Of a stretch of 64,000 nt of DNA, positions 61,320 through 64,000 are shown piece by piece. The stretch is from Dioscorea cayenensis subsp. rotundata. Lineage: Eukaryota; Streptophyta; Magnoliopsida; Dioscoreales; Dioscoreaceae. Made by a program: the position numbers and the translations under genes. The notes under the pieces are model-generated. The model searched no databases. It was not told the DNA's origin and saw only the letters and a program-made list of their open reading frames with translations. Within the stretch, counting starts at the first letter, position 1, and the number at the start of each line of letters is the position of its first letter. Where the stretch lies: NCBI RefSeq assembly GCF_009730915.1, contig NC_052477.1, positions 28,716,420-28,780,419 of the forward strand, written 5' to 3'.

Positions 61320-62205
61320 TGAAGTCAAACCAAGCTGCTAAAGCTTATTTCTTGTGACTCACCATCTCCATAGCATTGGAGTGGCATGATCATTAGTTGT
61401 CATATTGACACTGCACTTGTATGAAGTCGCAAACTGCTTGACTGAGCATTAGGTTTTAAAATTTTGAGCCCCTAAGCATGTTTTTCACAACTTGAGGCTT
61501 GCCAAGCTGTATTGACATGCATTCAAATTCCTTCTGATCTCTCTTATTCATCTGTAGGTTTATAAATGAGTCTTAATTGAATCAGCCGTTTTTTATATGA
61601 TTACTATCTTGCCATTGTTCATCATGGCTGCGCATAATTATTGTTTGCTATCTAAGGAAACAGGTATGTGTCTTTTGTTCATGATTTCTATGTAGAGATA
61701 TTGTAATTTTGTTGTTCCATTAGATTTGTCTGACCATGTATCTCTTCTGAAATTTGTCGGTTCATTGGTTATAGTCCAAAGGATTTGCAACATAGAGCTA
61801 ATCTGAAGAAATTCATTCTCATTTCTCAGTTATGTGATTTTCTTGTATTAAATGTATTGCCCTATTTGTCATTTTTTTTTCTTGGTGATAAATTGAGTAT
61901 AAGCTCTTTGTAAAGTTCAATCTTTATTGTATAAATTCTGGAAATGCTTTGCCTCAGTTCCACTTCCATCAACATGCACTTGAATTTCAACTAGCATATT
62001 TTACTATCAAATCAAGAACTATTCCTGCAAGAGCATCAACTGGGTATCAACATGCTATTCCTTTCATATGGCCACTTCTTGGTAAATATTCTTTATTCTT
62101 ATTAATGTTTCTGAGCATCGTCATCTTCATATTAGAATCCTAGTTTTAGATGATCAACTGAACTTTGTGGAAGATGATTCAGTCAAGATTTATGACCTCT
62201 TTTCT

Positions 62206-62237
<32 letters not shown>

Positions 62238-62746
62238 AGCACGCTGTGTCATCCTCATATGTTTAGTGGAATCCAGGAAAAGATAAAGACTTAACTTTTC
62301 TGAATTTTCTCTGTTTCCTTCTGCTTTATGACTTCTTGCCTGCTGTTTTAGTAAAAAGTTTAAACAATTATTTTATAATTCATTACTTCTCATTGAATAT
62401 GTTTGCTATATTTATGTATATACATGTATAATGAATGGACTGGAAAGTGAAGTTTTTCCTCCATCCTGAATTTGAATTTGACTATCCTGATTTGGACTAA
62501 ACCAGGATTGCTCTGTTAATGCATTTGAGTATTAATTTTTTAGAAAACCATCTTCTGTTTTATTAGCATATCTTGACACAAGTATCATGCATTTATTTGT
62601 TAAACAAGGTTCTTGCAACTTTCTTGGTTTATACATGCAGACAACAAGCACAACACACCTGAAAACAAACCAAACAAGCTTGAAGACCGGAAAGTTCTGA
62701 GGCCTTCTTTATTCTAGACACCACCAACAATAACCGAATTATTTAT
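61320..62746. other. Spacer between PIG-H and the WUN1-like gene, with a tentative two-exon segment
   Basis: Contains the PIG-H 3' UTR and a (TA)n run at about 62203-62234. On the plus strand, 61958-62081 and 62641-62717 have AG/GT borders, join in matching phase and end at TAG (...LRPSLF). No start exon in phase and no family match were found, so it is not called as a gene. Confidence 0.35.
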
Positions 62747-63233
62747 TTATATGGCTAGCACAAGTCCTGGCATAGACTTGCCAGCAGTCTCCGGCAGGCG
62801 GCTATTCCACACCGTAGTCTCACCGGAGGAGAACGCAACCCTTGTGACGGTAAGACAAGTGTTGAAGTACTCCCTGACTTGTGTGATTACCCCATTTTCA
62901 GACACTGACCAGGCATGAACCCAGAATACAGAGCCAGAGTTATCACAACCCTCAACAAGAACAGTGTGATCGAATGGCTCGACAGAGAGTGGGATAAAGT
63001 CGAATGGCAAAGTGCGATGAGACTCCGGTCAGCAGTTTCATCATGTGTTGGAAACCTGGAGGTCCATGGAACCACCACTCTATATCAGGTGCCAGAAGCC
63101 GTTGCACTGCCTCGACGTCTCGTGCGTTCAAGGCTTCATAGAGCGCAAGCACCGTCCACCGGTTTCTTTCTTCTTTGGCTTCCTCCAGTCTCTCTTTTCT
63201 CAGGTTAGCCAGCTTCTGTTCTTTCACTTTCTA
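62747..63233 (-). pseudogene. Wound-induced protein 1-like (SnoaL-like fold), frameshifted and lacking an ATG
   Basis: The minus strand encodes the plant WUN1-like family. The N-terminal half is KEERNRWTVLALYEAL, then AVQRLLAPDIEWWFHGPP and FQHMMKLLTG. The second half, in another frame, is FDFIPLSVEPFDHTVLVEGC, then VFWVHAWSVSENGVITQVRE, YFNTCLTVTR and the family end PETAGKSMPGLVLAI. The frame switch falls at about 63006 (TTTGCCATTC), where one base too many would explain it. No ATG in any frame lies between the last upstream stop (TAG, about 63236) and the conserved block. A TATTTAAG element near 63320 and a CT-rich leader remain upstream. Family members are stress-responsive; biochemistry unknown. 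Either a recent pseudogene or sequence errors. Confidence 0.75.
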
Positions 63234-64000
63234 TGATGTATATGAATGTTTGATATAGGACAATGAAAGGAGAGTAAGAGGAGATGGAGGATAGGGAAGG
63301 AGAGAAAGAGAGGAGCTTAAATAGAGATATTTGGGGGTAGGTGGTGAGATTTTAGTGGGTACAATTGATGGTGTGTGTTTTGGATATTCGACCAATGAGG
63401 AAATTGATACGTCGGATTGGAAGACTGTTGTTTTTTTTTCTTTGATAAAATTTAATTATTTAAATAAATATTATTTGATGATCTGTTTTTGAAAGAATTA
63501 TTAATTATAAAACGTATGCATCAGTTTTTTTAAAAAAAAGGAATAAATTGAAGTTTAATAGACTCCACTTGAAGGTTTTCCCATCTGACTGATATATACA
63601 TATAGTTTTTATTTGCTAAAAATAAACTATAGAGAAAATTTTGATTAGATTTTCCACCAGCTTACAATTATATCATTTTCAATGAAAGTATGCCATTGGT
63701 TTTGTAGTGACAGTGCTGTGGTGACAAACTTTATATAAACTAATAAACTTTTAAAGAAAGTAATAAACATAGTTTTGCTCGTTCTAGTCTTTCTATGTTG
63801 TATTGTTTAGTAATTTTATGTTTGTCTGATTGTTCATGGTCACAGAACACACAGCCGATGTAAGTGCTTTGTTTGTCAACATGCATTATTGATTGATTAG
63901 GGATAAAAAGACAAGTTCCATAAAATAAATAATTATTATGATGAAGAAGAGGTTTTTCAAGTGTTCTTCAAGCTTACGCTTGATTAGCATTATATTATAC
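63234..64000. other. Upstream region of the WUN1-like gene and right edge
   Basis: 63240-63330 is purine-rich on + (CT-rich on the gene strand) with a TATTTAAG motif, consistent with promoter and leader. 63400-64000 is AT-rich with no gene visible. Confidence 0.45.

Noticed and set aside
61624-61663. MAAHNYCLLSKET as a start exon for the 61958-62717 segment
   Set aside because: Its donor leaves phase 1, which would give an early stop in the next segment.

Overview
This is nuclear DNA from a flowering plant. The genes are AT-rich and intron-rich with GT/AG splicing. The protein families (type-A cytokinin response regulator, plant laccase, DCD-Kelch protein, PPR protein, plant TrhO-type rhodanese) are land-plant types, and LTR, hAT, RTE-LINE and MITE debris fills introns and spacers. 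I cannot name the species. Exon models below were built by hand: each junction was checked for GT/AG and reading phase, and each protein for family motifs. Promoter and UTR limits are mostly inferred.

Layout. 1-12116 (-): 5' two-thirds of a Rab3GAP catalytic-subunit gene running off the left edge. 12693-15719 (+): plastid or mitochondrial rhodanese/TrhO-like protein (STR7 type), head-to-head with the former. 16220-18310 (+): 62-aa cytochrome bc1 subunit (QCR10 / 6.7 kDa type). 19914-20135 (+): small His- and Cys-rich protein. 20240-22047 (-): type-A response regulator with a minisatellite in intron 1. 25314-30727 (-): uncharacterised Lys-rich protein whose last intron holds a nested transposon complex. 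31286-32285: assembly gap of 1000 N. 33082-35515 (+): laccase. 36203-37509 (-): SWC6/SEF, a zinc-finger HIT subunit of the SWR1 complex. 38357-46331 (-): DCD-Kelch protein. 50040-51587 (-): single-exon membrane-anchored methyltransferase-like protein. 54724-56753 (-): Sel1-like protein. 57821-59449 (+): PPR protein. 60158-61319 (+): PIG-H, a GPI-anchor biosynthesis subunit. 62747-63233 (-): damaged wound-induced-protein-1-like gene.

The genes are unrelated housekeeping, signalling and cell-wall genes, as is usual for plant chromosomes. There is no operon or cluster logic, and I see no new multi-gene system. The points most worth a second look are structural: (i) a roughly 120-bp tandem array in the response-regulator intron whose unit is a decayed copy of the exon 1 end plus its donor site; (ii) inverted LTR arms able to form a long hairpin inside an intron; (iii) three genes (STR7, laccase, WUN1-like) each broken by what looks like a single inserted G or C; (iv) a 41-bp piece of the response-regulator upstream region copied next to the assembly gap.
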